Below are positions 33,627 to 45,834 of a stretch of DNA of 64,000 nucleotides, one piece after another (within the stretch, counting starts at the first letter, position 1; the number at the start of each line of letters is the position of its first letter). The notes beneath the pieces are model-generated. The model was not told the DNA's origin, made no database searches, and saw only the letters and a list, made by a program, of their open reading frames with translations. The DNA comes from Brachypterus glaber (lineage: Eukaryota; Arthropoda; Insecta; Coleoptera; Kateretidae): positions 124,001 to 188,000 of the forward strand of contig OY294049.1 in assembly GCA_958510825.1 (NCBI GenBank). The letters run 5' to 3'. The translations under genes and the position numbers were made by a program.

Positions 33627-33865
33627 GGGAACATTCAAGTATTACATAACTCAATTGTACTAAAATTCATACACTTCATACCCCGGCTCTCGCGTTATTA
33701 TAGATTATAGAGATTTCATATTTTGGCTACCCCCCTAATAGGGGGTGTGTTAACCCCTAAATAGACAAAATATGAACTCTCTATAGCCTTAAATAACGCG
33801 AGAACCGGGGTATGAAGTGTATTAATTTTGGTACAATTTGCGTTACATAATACTTGAACGTTCCC
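33627..33865. mobile_element. 239-bp foldback MITE
   Basis: GGGAACATTCAAGTATTACA at the left and TAATACTTGAACGTTCCC at the right are inverted. The arms continue through CACTTCATACCCCGG..TCTCGCGTTATT and back to a short centre near 33747. About 15 percent mismatches between arms. Non-coding. Confidence 0.7.
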
Positions 33866-34238
33866 TAATACACGTGGTACCAATGTAAAAAAATACCGAG
33901 AGTTGCTGGTGACTCTCATGGTAGCCAACGTGTTAAATATTTAAGATTTCGGGGAATTTCGCAAGATTTCGCGAGGGTTGTACACAAGATTTCGCAGGAG
34001 ATTTAGCTCGCAAAATACATTTAGAACAAGTTTTAGTTTTCTTCCAGTACACTCAGCCTTTTACAGTAGGGATCCCAACTCCTTAAGGATAAATAAATAA
34101 AAAAAGTATATCTCTTTTTCATCAAAGCTGTCACATAGAACCTGATAATTCTCAGCAAACGGCTTACCCATGAATATAGATTAACATACCACAATGACTT
34201 CAAATGTTCTCCATTTATTTTATCTGTTCGTTCTTATA
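33866..34238. other. Non-coding stretch with a minisatellite fragment
   Basis: AAGATTTCGC-type words at 33945-34010 echo the minisatellite at 32262. Otherwise nothing is seen. Confidence 0.4.
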
Positions 34239-34382
34239 GGTAATAGGTACCTTTTTTTGCAATTAATTGGGAAACATTTTTTGTGTTGGGATGCATCATC
34301 CGTTTTTATAGGTAATAGGTACCTTTTTTTGCAATTAATTGGGAAACATTTTTTGTGTGGGGATGCATCATCCATCCCATGG
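34239..34382. repeat. Recent 72-bp tandem duplication
   Basis: GGTAATAGGTACCTTTTTTT starts at 34239 and again at 34311. The two 72-bp units differ at only a few bases. Because 72 is a multiple of 3, both strands stay open here by chance. Confidence 0.75.
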
Positions 34383-35221
34383 GATGTCACTGACGTCATC
34401 ATTTCCAACAAACGACACAACTGCATATTCCATTTTACTAAAAAAGTATAATCCATTATAATTATTATTATTATTGAAATCTTATTTTGAGGTTAATTTT
34501 AAAAAAAGTATTACGATTATGTAGATTATAAAACTTGTATAAACTAATAATTATTTTTATTACTAACCTATCATAAAACACTCTTCAAAAAACAGCGGGG
34601 CCGGTGAACTTACCGGCCACACGAATTCTTATTTTTTTTTTAAACCAATAAAAAGTACTTACCTTAAATAGTATTTTTGCAAAAAAAAATTTGCGGATTA
34701 CTCACAAATTAGCGAGAAATTATTTTTAAAAAAAGTGCATTTTCAAGACATAGTTAAGGATTTTAACCACATTTCAATTTAAGTTGGTATAATTTTCAGT
34801 TAACTAATAAACAGCGTTGTCAGTTTGTACATTTTTTTTTTGAAATTAACGTAAACCAACTTCTCCCATTAAAAAAAAAATACCAAAAGAGCAAACTACC
34901 AAACCAAACCATTGTTAACCTAAACCAACGCCTCCCATTAAAAAAAAAACACCAAACCAGCAAACTACCAAACCATTGTTAACGTAAACCAACGTTAACG
35001 TAAACCAACGTCAATTAAATTGTTATAAAAATTCTAACAAAACAAAAAACTGAATTTTCCGCACCTAATTATATTCAAAACAGTAAGTTTTAGTAATAAA
35101 ACCAAAAATCAGTGCAAAAATATTGTTAATTTTTCACACAAGAAATCATTCCGAATAATACAAGAAAACACTTAAAATCAAAATTAAAATCTGACAACGC
35201 CGCATCTCTGTACACACGTGA
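34383..35221. other. Non-coding stretch with promoter-like words
   Basis: TGACGTCA (34392) is a CRE-type palindrome. GGCCGGTGAACTTACCGGCC (34600) is a short hairpin. At 34850-35020 the words AACGTAAACCAAC and AAAACACCAAAC repeat and resemble part of the zinc-finger promoter block (20745-20800), but no exon 1 follows. No gene supported. Confidence 0.4.
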
Positions 35222-35236
35222 CCAGTGGGGGGCAGC
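35222..35236 (+). promoter_or_regulatory. CTCF-like motif
   Basis: CCAGTGGGGGGCAGC matches 14 of 15 positions of the CTCF consensus NCANNAGRNGGCRSY. The nearby AAAATGGCCGCCATAG (about 35267) resembles a YY1/Pho site. Single-motif matches are weak evidence. Confidence 0.3.
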
Positions 35237-35570
35237 CTTAAGTAGGTGACCTTGCAACACAGCTAAAAATGGCCGCCATAGCATCGCAATTTACGTGCTA
35301 GATGTCGCTAGCGTTAATTTTTGTAATTTTTAACAGATAGGTTCTTTTATTTTTTCATGTTAAGCTTTACATTTATCCTGATAGATGGCATCGTATTAAA
35401 AATAATAATAAATTAAAAAATAGTAAATATTTTAAGATAATATTATTAAGAATGATTCTATATTGCATATTGACCATATTTGAAACAAAATCCCATTGAA
35501 AGTATTAGACTTACTTTGTTGTAAAAAAATATATATATAAAGCGGGGGTTTCCGTGTTTCTAACCTCAAA
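35237..35570. other. Non-coding stretch, nothing assigned
   Basis: AT-rich. It contains TGCTAGATGTCGCTAGCG, which resembles the ACTAGATGTCGCTGAG word of the promoter blocks. No ORF. Confidence 0.4.
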
Positions 35571-35997
35571 AAATCTAAATCTTGGATTGGTGTGCGACGA
35601 AAAATTTTAATAACTTTGGAAAAGGTAATTATTTGAATAAATATACGTACACAACAATTAAAACTAAATAATAATTATGCTTTCATGTGTTTTTAGTGTT
35701 TTTGAAACCAATCAGTGGCGATTAACCAATTGGTTACACTTTTGAAGAGGGTCGAATGTTTCTTTCCGTGAAGCTTTTAAAAGTAAGTAATATACATACG
35801 TAACAAATAAAACTAAATATTAATGATCCATTCATGTGTTTTTAGTGTTTTTGAAACCAATCAGTGGCTATTAACCAACGAGCCACACTCTTAAGGAGGG
35901 TCGAAAGTTTATGTCAGCAAAGCTTTTAAAAGTGAGTAATTGATATACAAAACAATTAAATAAAATATTAATTATGCTTTCATGCGTTTTTAGTGTT
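35571..35997 (+). repeat. 148-bp tandem repeats with exon-like units
   Basis: TGTGTTTTTAGTGTTTTTGAAACC recurs at about 35689 and 35837, with a partial third at about 35984. Each full unit has a ...TTTTTAG boundary, about 87 bases including AACCAATCAGTGGC and GAGGGTCGAA, then GCTTTTAAAA followed by GTAAGTAAT or GTGAGTAAT. This looks like a repeated exon with acceptor and donor, but the units carry no shared reading frame, and a U1-like donor match can arise by chance. Confidence 0.55.
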
Positions 35998-37890
35998 ATA
36001 ATATACAGGGTGTATACATTAAACTGAACGATAAACAATCAACCTGAACGCCTGAAAAAAATAGTAAAATTTTGTCTATCACTACAAAACTTAAAATCTT
36101 ATTTGGTTTTACTATTTTCTACAATATATTTTTATTTCAGCTCATCGCGATAATATACAGGGTGTATACATTAAACTGAACGATAAAAAAACAACCTGAA
36201 CGCCTGAAAAAAATAGTAAATTTTTTTTTATCGCTACAAAACATAAAATGTTATTTGGTTTTACCATTTTCTACAATATATTTTTATTTCAGCTCTCCGC
36301 GATAATGTACGGGGTGTATACATTAAGCTGAACGCTAAAAAATCAACCTGAACGCCTGAAAATAATAGTAAAATTTTGTCTATCACTACAAAACTTAAAA
36401 TCTTATTTGGTTTTACTATTTTCTACAATATATTTTTATTTCAGCTCATCGCGATAATATACAGGGTGTATACATTAAACTGAACGATAAAAAAACAACC
36501 TGAACGCCTGAAAAAAATAGTAAAATTTTGTCTATCGCTACAAAATTTAAATTTTATTTGCTTTTACCATTTTCTATAATATATTTTTATTTCAGCTCTC
36601 CGCGATAATATACGGGGTGTATACATTAAGCTGAACGCTAAAAAATCAACCTGAACACTTGAAAAAACTAGTAAAATTTTGTCCATCACTACAAAAATTA
36701 AAATCTTATTTAGTTTTACTATTTTCTACAATATATTTTTATTTCAGCTCATCGCGATAATATACAGGGTATATACATTAAACTGAACGATAAAAAAACA
36801 ACCTGAACGCCTGAAATAATGTATACACCCCGTATATTATCGCGGAGAGCTGAAATAAAAATATATTATAGAAAATGGTAAAAGCAAATAAAATTTTACT
36901 ATTTTTTTCAGGCGTTCAGGTTGTTTTTTTATCGTTCAGTTTAATGTATACACCCCGTATATTATTGCGATGAGCTGAAATAAAAACATATTGTAGAAAA
37001 TGGTAAAGCCAAATAAGATTTTAAGTTTTGTAGTGATAGACAAAATTTTACTATTTTTTTCAGGCGTTCAGGTTGTATTTTTATCGTTCAGTTTAATGTA
37101 TACACCCTGTATATTATCGCGATGAGCTGAAATAAAAATATATTGTAGAAAATGGTAAAGCCAAATAAGTTTTTAAGTTTTGTGGCGATATACAAATTGT
37201 TACTATTATTTTCAGACGTTCAGGTTGATTTTTTAGCGTTCAGCTTAATGTATACACCCCATACATTATCGCGGAGAGCTGAAATAAAAATATATTGTAG
37301 AAAATGGTAAAACCAAATAAGATTTTAAGTTTTGTAGCGATAAACAAAATTTTACTATTTTTTTCAGGCGTTCAGGTTGTTTTTTTTTTCGTTCAGTTTA
37401 ATGTATACACCCCGTATATTATCGCGATGAGCTGAAATAAAAACATATTGTAGAAAATGGTAAAGCCAAATAAGATTTTAAGTTTTGTAGTGATAGACAA
37501 AATTTTACTATTATTTTCAGGCGTTCAGGTTGATTTTTTAGCTTTCAGCTTAATGTATACACCCTGTATATTATCGCGATGAGCTGAAATAAAAATATAT
37601 TGTAGAAAATGGTAAAACCAAATAAGATTTTAAGTTTTGTAGTGATAGACAAAATTTTACTATTTTTTTCAGGCGTTCAGGTTGATATTTTAGCGTTCAG
37701 CTTAATGTATACACCAAGTATATTATCGCGGAGAGCTGAAATAAAAATATATTATAGAAAATGGTAAAAGCAAATAAAATTTTAAGTTTTGTAGCTATAG
37801 ACAAAATTTTACTATTTTTTCATGCATTCAGCTTGATTTTTTAGCGTTGAGTTAAATGAATACACCCTGTATATTATCGTGGAGAGCAGG
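35998..37890. repeat. Head-to-head array of 152-bp tandem repeats
   Basis: Five to six forward units (ACAGGGTGTATACATTAA at 36005, 36157, 36309 and on) run to about 36815. About seven reverse-complemented units follow to 37890. Units contain ACTGAACGATAAAAAA, CAACCTGAACGCCTGAAA and TTTTTATTTCAGCTC. The outer ends (TATACAGGGTGTATACATT and its near complement) look like transposon termini flanked by TA, so it may be a foldback transposon. No ORF. Confidence 0.8.
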
Positions 37891-38126
37891 AAAAAATACA
37901 CTTTGTCTGTAGGGGGTTAAAGTTCAAATATATAGAACATTTAAAATAAAATAAATTATTTTTTTCAGACACTCAACATCTTTATTGTTTAAACTAGCCA
38001 AGCTTAACCTATGTTTACTTGTGATTGACCAAAAATAACTCTTTTTAAGTTTGGTTTTAAATTATTGTTTTAAATCCGCCCTATATACGTTGTTTTGTAA
38101 CGCACCCGTGATTTGCGGGACTGATA

Positions 38127-38450
38127 TGCGCATGCGCTGAACGTTCAGCTGAATATTGTGTTCAGTATTTTAGATAGACCCTAGAATAACGTTTTTCTAA
38201 TGTTAGAAAACTGTTTAAAAGGACTTTATAAAATATGATAGGAGAATACAATTCCAACGAAAAATATACCTTAAAAGGTAAAAAGGTTTTATAAAAACTA
38301 AAAATCCGCAAAAAATACTGGACGTGGAAACAACTTCGTGTACGTCGGACGTAGAAATAGCCTCTTCCTTAGTTTAAATACTAGATGTCGCTGAGAAACA
38401 CTTTGGACCATCCCTACAAACTCAATATGGCGTCATACGTCAAGTTTGCG
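38127..38450 (+). promoter_or_regulatory. Promoter block of locus A'
   Basis: TGCGCATGCGC at 38127-38137 is one base short of the NRF1-like palindrome. From 38183 the sequence follows the family block (AATAACGTTTTTCTAATGTT, GGACGTGGAAACAACTTCGT, CTCAATATGGCGTC). The stretch between differs from the C and B blocks because an unrelated repeat array lies just upstream. Of the two long ORFs (A and A'), this is the only one with such a block in place. Confidence 0.55.
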
Positions 38451-38940
38451 ACTATTTTTCAATTAATTCATTTGTATTTTTGTACTTTTCTTGTAAAATT
38501 AATTTATTTTGTAAAAAAGCCACGATTAACTGTACTGTACTTCAAATATTGGTAAGTTAACTTCATTTTATCAATCTAGAACTGCCCAAATATGTCTATA
38601 AGTTAAATCGCATACATATTTATGCAAGATAACCTAAAAAAATATTTTTATTGCAAGATTTACATTACATTACATTTTTACATTTATATGGTCTGTTTCA
38701 TCAAGCAAGATAGTAAATTAAAAATCGCAAAGTGAATATTTTCAAAAAAGATTCTAATATTGGATGTGCAAATATACTGGACGGAGGTATAAAGTGGTTT
38801 ACGAGAGATCTAGCGGATTTGAGGGAGCATTTAAGGCTTTTAAATGAACTATATACCAATTTTCCAACTGAAAATTTACGAACATTAAGAAACAAGGTAA
38901 AGTACAACTACAATTCAAAAATAAAACTAGCTAAAATAAA

Positions 38941-41055
38941 GGGCCAACTTTCGTTCGCAGGAAATCTGATATTGTTACAAATCACATACTAGCTTTGTAA
39001 TAGACCCTTCTGAGTTCAAAAATGATAATCTTGTTTTGCGGAAATGCACCGTTTTTTTTCTATGGCGATTTTTTATATATTTTTTGTTTTGGCAAAAAAC
39101 TGTTATGGAAATCTGTTACTATTGGAAACGAAGTGTATGCTATTTATTTTGGCCCCTCTGAATCTAAAAATAATAACAGTTCTTTGCGGAAAAGCACCGT
39201 CTTTTTCCATGGCTGTTTTTTATATTTTTTTAAATTTTTGCAAAAAAATTTTATGGAAATCTGTTATCGTTAAAAATAAAGTGTATTCTACCTATTTGGA
39301 CCCTCCTGAATTTGGAAATGATAACCATATTTTGCGAAAGTTCTTCGTTTTTTTTTCTTGGCTATTTTTAAAAAAAATAATTTTTTCGAAAATAAAACGT
39401 TATGGAAATCTGTTATCGTTAGAAATAAAGTATATTCTGACTAGTTGTACCCCTCTGAATTCGGAAATTATTAACACTTTTAGCGGAAATTCTTCGTTTT
39501 TCTCTATGGCGATTTTTTACATAGTTTTTGTTTTTGCCATAAAACCTAGATATAAAGTATTTTATATAAATTTTGACCCCAGATCAATTAATCATCGCTT
39601 CTTTCGGCTTATATGATAATACATTACATAATTTAATTTTAATTTTATATGTGAATATTACGTAATGGCGGGCTTGACCACAATATAGCCGCGCGCGCGC
39701 GCGGCTAAATTGTTGTCAAGCCGGCCTCGCTTCGCTCGGCTTAAACTATATTTTTAACCCTCCTCGCTTGGCTCGGTTCAAATAATAAATTATACAATTT
39801 TAATTTCATTTAATATTATTAATACGTAATGAATTGTGGTCAAGCCCGCCTCGCTTCGCTCGGCCTGATTTATGTTTTTAACCGTCCTTGCTTGGCTCGG
39901 TTCAAATAATAAAATTATATTATTTTAATTTAATTTTATATTAATAATACGTGATGAAGGGCTTGACCACAATTCAGCCGCGCGCGCGGCTGAATTGTGG
40001 TCAAGCTCGCCTCGCTTCGCCCGGCATAAACTATATTTTAATTTTATCCATATGCATTTAATTATAAATATTTTAATATTATGTTTTTGTAAATATTTTA
40101 CTTGCTTGTATTATGTTATAACATATATTACGGGCCTGGCCAGGGCCTTACCACAATTCAGGGAGCGCGCACAAATAATTATATGCATTATAATAATATA
40201 ATTTATTTTTAATTATTTATTTACTTACATAAAAGGATTTGCCGAGTATGCTAACTACACCTAACTAGAATATACATCGTTCTTAACAATATCAGATTTC
40301 CATAACGTTGTTTTGGCCAAAACAAAAAATATAAAAAAATCACCACAGAAAAAAACGGTGCATTTTCCCAAAAAACAGTTATCATTTTCGGATTCAGGAG
40401 GGTCAAAATAAGTAGAATATACTTCGTTTTAAATGACAACAGATTTCCATAATTTTTTTTTGCCAAAACAAAAAATATATAAAAAATAGCTATAAAAAAA
40501 ACGGTGCATTTTCGCAAAGAACGATTAATATTTTTAAATTCAGGGGGGCCAAAATAACTATATACTTCGTTTTAAACAATAACAGATTGCCATAAAGTTT
40601 TTTTGCAAAAACAAAGAAAAATTATAAAAAATCGCCATTAAAAAAAACGGTGCAATTCCGCAAAGAATGAGTAACATTTTTGGATTCAGGAGGGCGAAAA
40701 TAAGTAGAATATACTTTGTTCCAAACGATAACAGATTTCCATAAAGTTTGTTTGCCAAAACAAAAAATATATAAAAAATCGGCATAGAAAAAAAACGGTG
40801 CGTTTCCGCAAAGAACGATTAATATTTTCGGATTCAGGGGAGCCAAAATAACTAGAAAATACTTCGTTTCTAACGATAGCAGATTTCCATAACGTTTTTT
40901 AACCAAAACAAAAAATACATAAAAAACCGCCATAGAAAAAAAACGGTGCATTTCCGCAAAGAACGATTATCATTTTCAGATTCAGGGGGGTCCATAAAGT
41001 CAAAAAATTCTTTTTTTGAAAATGTAGCTGATTTCCTGCGAACGAAAGATGACCC
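38941..41055. mobile_element. 2.1-kb foldback element with 8-bp target duplication
   Basis: Ends are GGGCCAACTTTCGTTCGCAG and, reverse-complemented, GGGTCATCTTTCGTTCGCAG, a 26-bp TIR with two mismatches. AAAATAAA is present at 38933-38940 and 41056-41063. The arms consist of 148-bp tandem units: four forward (39038, 39186, 39334, 39483) and five reversed (about 40363 to 40960), sharing GCGGAAATGCACCGTTTTTT and TATGGAAATCTGTTATCG. The core (39600-40250) is partly GC-rich palindromes. No transposase. An 8-bp target suits hAT, P or Merlin-like enzymes; the internal layout recalls FB/Galileo and sea-urchin TU elements. Confidence 0.8.
39660..40025. repeat. GC-rich palindromes in the core of the foldback element
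   Basis: GCTTGACCACAATTCAGCCG and its complement meet at CGCGCGCG (39961-40006), a perfect 46-bp inverted repeat. A similar one lies at 39670-39722. TCGCTTCGCTCGGC words occur at 39728, 39850 and (as TCGCTTCGCCCGGC) 40012. The GC content contrasts sharply with the AT-rich surroundings, and (CG)n runs could adopt Z-form or cruciform structure. Confidence 0.7.
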
Positions 41056-41994
41056 AAAATAAAGGCCAATGATAAAATTATCACAGATTCAAACAACCCT
41101 ACTAAGACAATATGGGGCATTATAAATCAGAAAAGAAATTCTAAAAAATCTGTTGAAGTATCGGAGAAAGTTAACTCTGACGAATTTAATAATTTTTTTG
41201 TATCTATACCCGGTGATCAGCAAAAAATGTTCCATTAAGTCCTTTAAATCCTTTAAACACTTTTAATGACATAACAGACTCAAATTTTAAATTCTCAGGG
41301 GTAACTTTTAATGACGTACGCGACGTAATATCGTCTTTAAAGTCTAGTCGCTCAACAGATATTTATGGTCTCTCATCCACAATTATAAAAAGAAATATTA
41401 ACCACCTCGTTTACCCAATTACCAAATTAATTAATAAGTGCATCGCTTCAGGTATCTACCCTGATTGCTTAAAGATATCCAAAGTTGTGCCTATTTTTAA
41501 AAAAGGAGATCCTGAAAATATCTCAAATTATCTACCAATAATATACTATTCAAACCTGTTGTAAAAATATTTACTGAGCGATTTTTAATTAACTCTCTTG
41601 CTTGATGAAACAGACCATAGTAATTACAGCCCAAAAAGTGGCTTTGATGTATTCATTATTAAGTTATTAGTCTACAGACTGGTTAGAAGCAGTTGTAAAC
41701 TGTTGAATTTTAAAAATTGCTTGACCGGTTAAGATAAACAGATTTAAACATCTTTAGTTCTATTTTTAGTAAATTTTTTAAACTTTAACATCAATTTGTG
41801 CCAATTTAAGATTTGTTTTGGATAAAATTTGGTGTGAACTCTACTGGTACCCTAAGGACCCCAAAAACTAAAAATGTCAAATTTTTGGCTGGCACCCTAG
41901 TGCAGCAATTTTAATTTTTGTCTTAATTATTTTTTTTTCAGAGGAGAGTGCTTACAGTTACATTTTTTTTACAAAATATCCTTTTATTTCTAAA

Positions 41995-44262
41995 ATGGAA
42001 AGTGTAAGAATCAAAGAAGAGAAGAATGAATACGAGAATGGGGAAGTTGAAGATAAATTAGAAATAACAATAAAACAAGAGCAATTGATCCCAGACGAGG
42101 AACAAATAAAAATTGAAATCATAGAAAATGGAAGTAAAAGATTTGAGGAAGAAAAACAAGAAACACTAATCACAAACCAAGAATTAAAACCACTATTTGT
42201 TTGTGCTTACTGTGAAGAAGCATTTAAACTAGAATTTGATTTGGATGTGCATATCTTTACACATAATGATAAGTTAAATATTTTAAAAATAAAGAAGGAA
42301 GAACATGAAATAAAAGTTAAAGATGAAAAAGACAAAATGGAAATCCAAATAAAAGAAAATGAATTCGTTCCAGATGAGGATCAAATAAAAATTGAAATTA
42401 TTGAACATGAAGTATATGATAATGAGTTTAAAAATGTTAAAGTTGAAGAAGATAAACAAATTGTACATAAAGAAATGTCCTTATTTATTTGTTTTTATTG
42501 TGAAAAGACTTTTAAGCTAAAGTCTGACTTAAAAGTGCATATTCACAGACACACTGAAGAGCAAATGCGTAGGCAAACTGAAAATAAAAATATTCGCACG
42601 CATACTGGGGAGAAACCCCATGAATGTTCTTATTGTGAAAAATCTTTTGCAGATGCATCAAATTTAAAAAGACATTTTCGATCACACACTGGGGAGAAGC
42701 TCCATAAATGTTCTTATTGTGAAAAATCTTTTACAGATGCATCAGCTTTAAAAACACATATTCGCACGCATTCTGGGGAGAAACCCAATAAATGTTCTTA
42801 TTGTGAAAAATCTTTTGCAGATGCATCAAATTTAAAAAGACATTTTCGATCACACACTGGGGAGAAGCTCCATAAATGTTCTTATTGTGAAAAATCTTTT
42901 ACAGATGCATCAGCTTTAAAAACACATATTCGCACGCATACTGGGGAGAAACCCCATAAATGTACTTATTGTGAAAAATCTTTTGCAGATGTATCAACTT
43001 TAAAAACACATATTCGCACGCACTCTGGGGAGAAACCCAATAAATGTTCTTATTGCAACAAATCTTTTGCAAGTGCATCAAATTTAAAAAAACATATTCG
43101 CACGCATACTGGGGAGAAACCCCATAAATGTACTTATTGTGAAAAATCTTTTGCTGATGCATCAAATTTAAAAACACATATTCGCACGCATTCTGGGGAG
43201 AAACCCAATAAATGTTCTTATTGTGACAAATCTTTTGCAGTTGCATCAAATTTAAAAACACATATTCGCACGCATTCTGGGGAGAAACCCAATAAATGTT
43301 CTTATTGTGAAAAATCTTTTGCAGATGCATCAAATTTAAAAAGACATTTTCGATCACACACTGGGGAGAAGCTCCATAAATGTTCTTATTGTGAAAAATC
43401 TTTTACAGATGCATCAGCTTTAAAAACACATATTCGCACGCATTCTGGGGAGAAACCCAATAAATGTTCTTATTGTGAAAAATCTTTTGCAGATGCATCA
43501 AATTTAAAAAGACATTTTCGATCACACACTGGGGAGAAGCTCCATAAATGTTCTTATTGTGAAAAATCTTTTACAGATGCATCAGCTTTAAAAACACATA
43601 TTCGCACGCATACTGGGGAGAAACCCAATAAATGTTCTTATTGCAACAAATCTTTTGCAGTTGCATCAAATTTAAAAACACATATTCGCACGCACTCTGG
43701 GGAGAAACCCAATAAATGTTCTTATTGCAACAAATATTTTGCAAGTGCATCAAATTTAAAAAAACATATTCGCACGCATACTGGGGAGAAACCCCATAAA
43801 TGTACTTATTGTGAAAAATCTTTTGCTGATGCATCAAATTTAAAAACACATTTAAAAACACATGTTCGCACGCATACTAGGGAGAAGCCCCATAAATGTT
43901 CTTATTGTGAAAAATCTTTTGCAGTTGCATCAACTTTAAAAACCCATATTCGCACGCATACTGGGGAGAAACCCAATAAATGTTCTTATTGCAACAAATC
44001 TTTTGCATATGCATCAACTTTAAGAACACATATTCGCACGCATACTGGGGAGAAGCCCCATAAATGTACTTCTTGTGAAAAATCTTTTGCAGATGCATCA
44101 ACTTTAAGAACACATATTCACAAGCATTCTGAAGAGAAACCCAATAAATGTTCTTATTGCAACAAATCTTTTGCAGTTGCATTAACTTTAAAAACCTATA
44201 TTCGCACGCATACTGTGGAGAATCCCAATAAATGTTCTTATTGCAACAAATCTTTTGCATAG
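41995..44262 (+). CDS. Polydactyl C2H2 zinc-finger protein A' (755 aa)
   Basis: Same layout as protein A: double N-terminal module, then 18 fingers plus a half finger, ending at the same premature TAG (44260-44262). It differs from A at only four residues (K14E, K51E, E55Q, T112K), all upstream of 42330. From residue 113 to the stop the two coding sequences look identical. The E at 14 and 51 agrees with locus B and is probably ancestral. Unlike A, this copy keeps the promoter block and a full exon 1. It is the best candidate in the window for a functional member, despite the transposons in its intron and the loss of roughly half the ancestral finger array. Nuclear, DNA-binding by family; target unknown. 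Confidence 0.8.
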   Translation: MESVRIKEEKNEYENGEVEDKLEITIKQEQLIPDEEQIKIEIIENGSKRFEEEKQETLITNQELKPLFVCAYCEEAFKLEFDLDVHIFTHNDKLNILKIKKEEHEIKVKDEKDKMEIQIKENEFVPDEDQIKIEIIEHEVYDNEFKNVKVEEDKQIVHKEMSLFICFYCEKTFKLKSDLKVHIHRHTEEQMRRQTENKNIRTHTGEKPHECSYCEKSFADASNLKRHFRSHTGEKLHKCSYCEKSFTDASALKTHIRTHSGEKPNKCSYCEKSFADASNLKRHFRSHTGEKLHKCSYCEKSFTDASALKTHIRTHTGEKPHKCTYCEKSFADVSTLKTHIRTHSGEKPNKCSYCNKSFASASNLKKHIRTHTGEKPHKCTYCEKSFADASNLKTHIRTHSGEKPNKCSYCDKSFAVASNLKTHIRTHSGEKPNKCSYCEKSFADASNLKRHFRSHTGEKLHKCSYCEKSFTDASALKTHIRTHSGEKPNKCSYCEKSFADASNLKRHFRSHTGEKLHKCSYCEKSFTDASALKTHIRTHTGEKPNKCSYCNKSFAVASNLKTHIRTHSGEKPNKCSYCNKYFASASNLKKHIRTHTGEKPHKCTYCEKSFADASNLKTHLKTHVRTHTREKPHKCSYCEKSFAVASTLKTHIRTHTGEKPNKCSYCNKSFAYASTLRTHIRTHTGEKPHKCTSCEKSFADASTLRTHIHKHSEEKPNKCSYCNKSFAVALTLKTYIRTHTVENPNKCSYCNKSFA

Positions 44263-45811
<1,549 letters not shown>

Positions 45812-45828
45812 TTTATGAATTTTATATC

Positions 45829-45834
45829 AATAAA
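45829..45834 (+). terminator. poly(A) signal of locus A'
   Basis: AATAAA 18 bases after the ancestral stop, identical context to locus A. Confidence 0.6.

Larger units (their letters stand above)
38779..41540 (+). mobile_element. Internal fragment of a LINE (linker + RT start), split by a foldback element
   Basis: 38779-38940 encodes KWFTRDLADLREHLRLLNEL..., the linker before a LINE RT. 41064-41540 continues with NDKIITDSNNPTKTIWGIIN, then SSLKSSRSTDIYGLSSTII and SKVVPIFKKGDPENISNYLP. Taking out the foldback element and one AAAATAAA copy leaves one frame across the junction. Both ends of the LINE are absent: no 5' domain, no tail. The fragment is flanked by ATATACT on each side. Confidence 0.8.
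38451..41941 (+). other. Locus A': non-coding exon 1 (to 38551) and enlarged intron
   Basis: Donor GTAAGT at 38552 and acceptor TTTTTTTTCAG ending at 41941 give a 3,390-bp intron, against about 660 bp elsewhere. The excess is a LINE fragment (38779-41540) with a nested foldback element. About 43 bp of the original intron (CATAGTTTATTTTATAAAAC...) are missing at the insertion point. Splice sites are untouched. Confidence 0.6.

Noticed and set aside
34194..34456. Overlapping open frames on both strands
   Set aside because: They are created by a 72-bp duplication (a multiple of three). The repeated peptide has no known domain.
38401..38470. ATGGCG just before exon 1 as a protein start
   Set aside because: It opens only about a dozen codons before a stop in the family and fits better as a YY1-like core promoter box. 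A short upstream ORF cannot be excluded.
39022..39616. Open frames on both strands in the foldback element (39022-39616, 40251-41120)
   Set aside because: They follow the 148-bp tandem repeat, carry no recognisable domain, and differ between overlapping frames.
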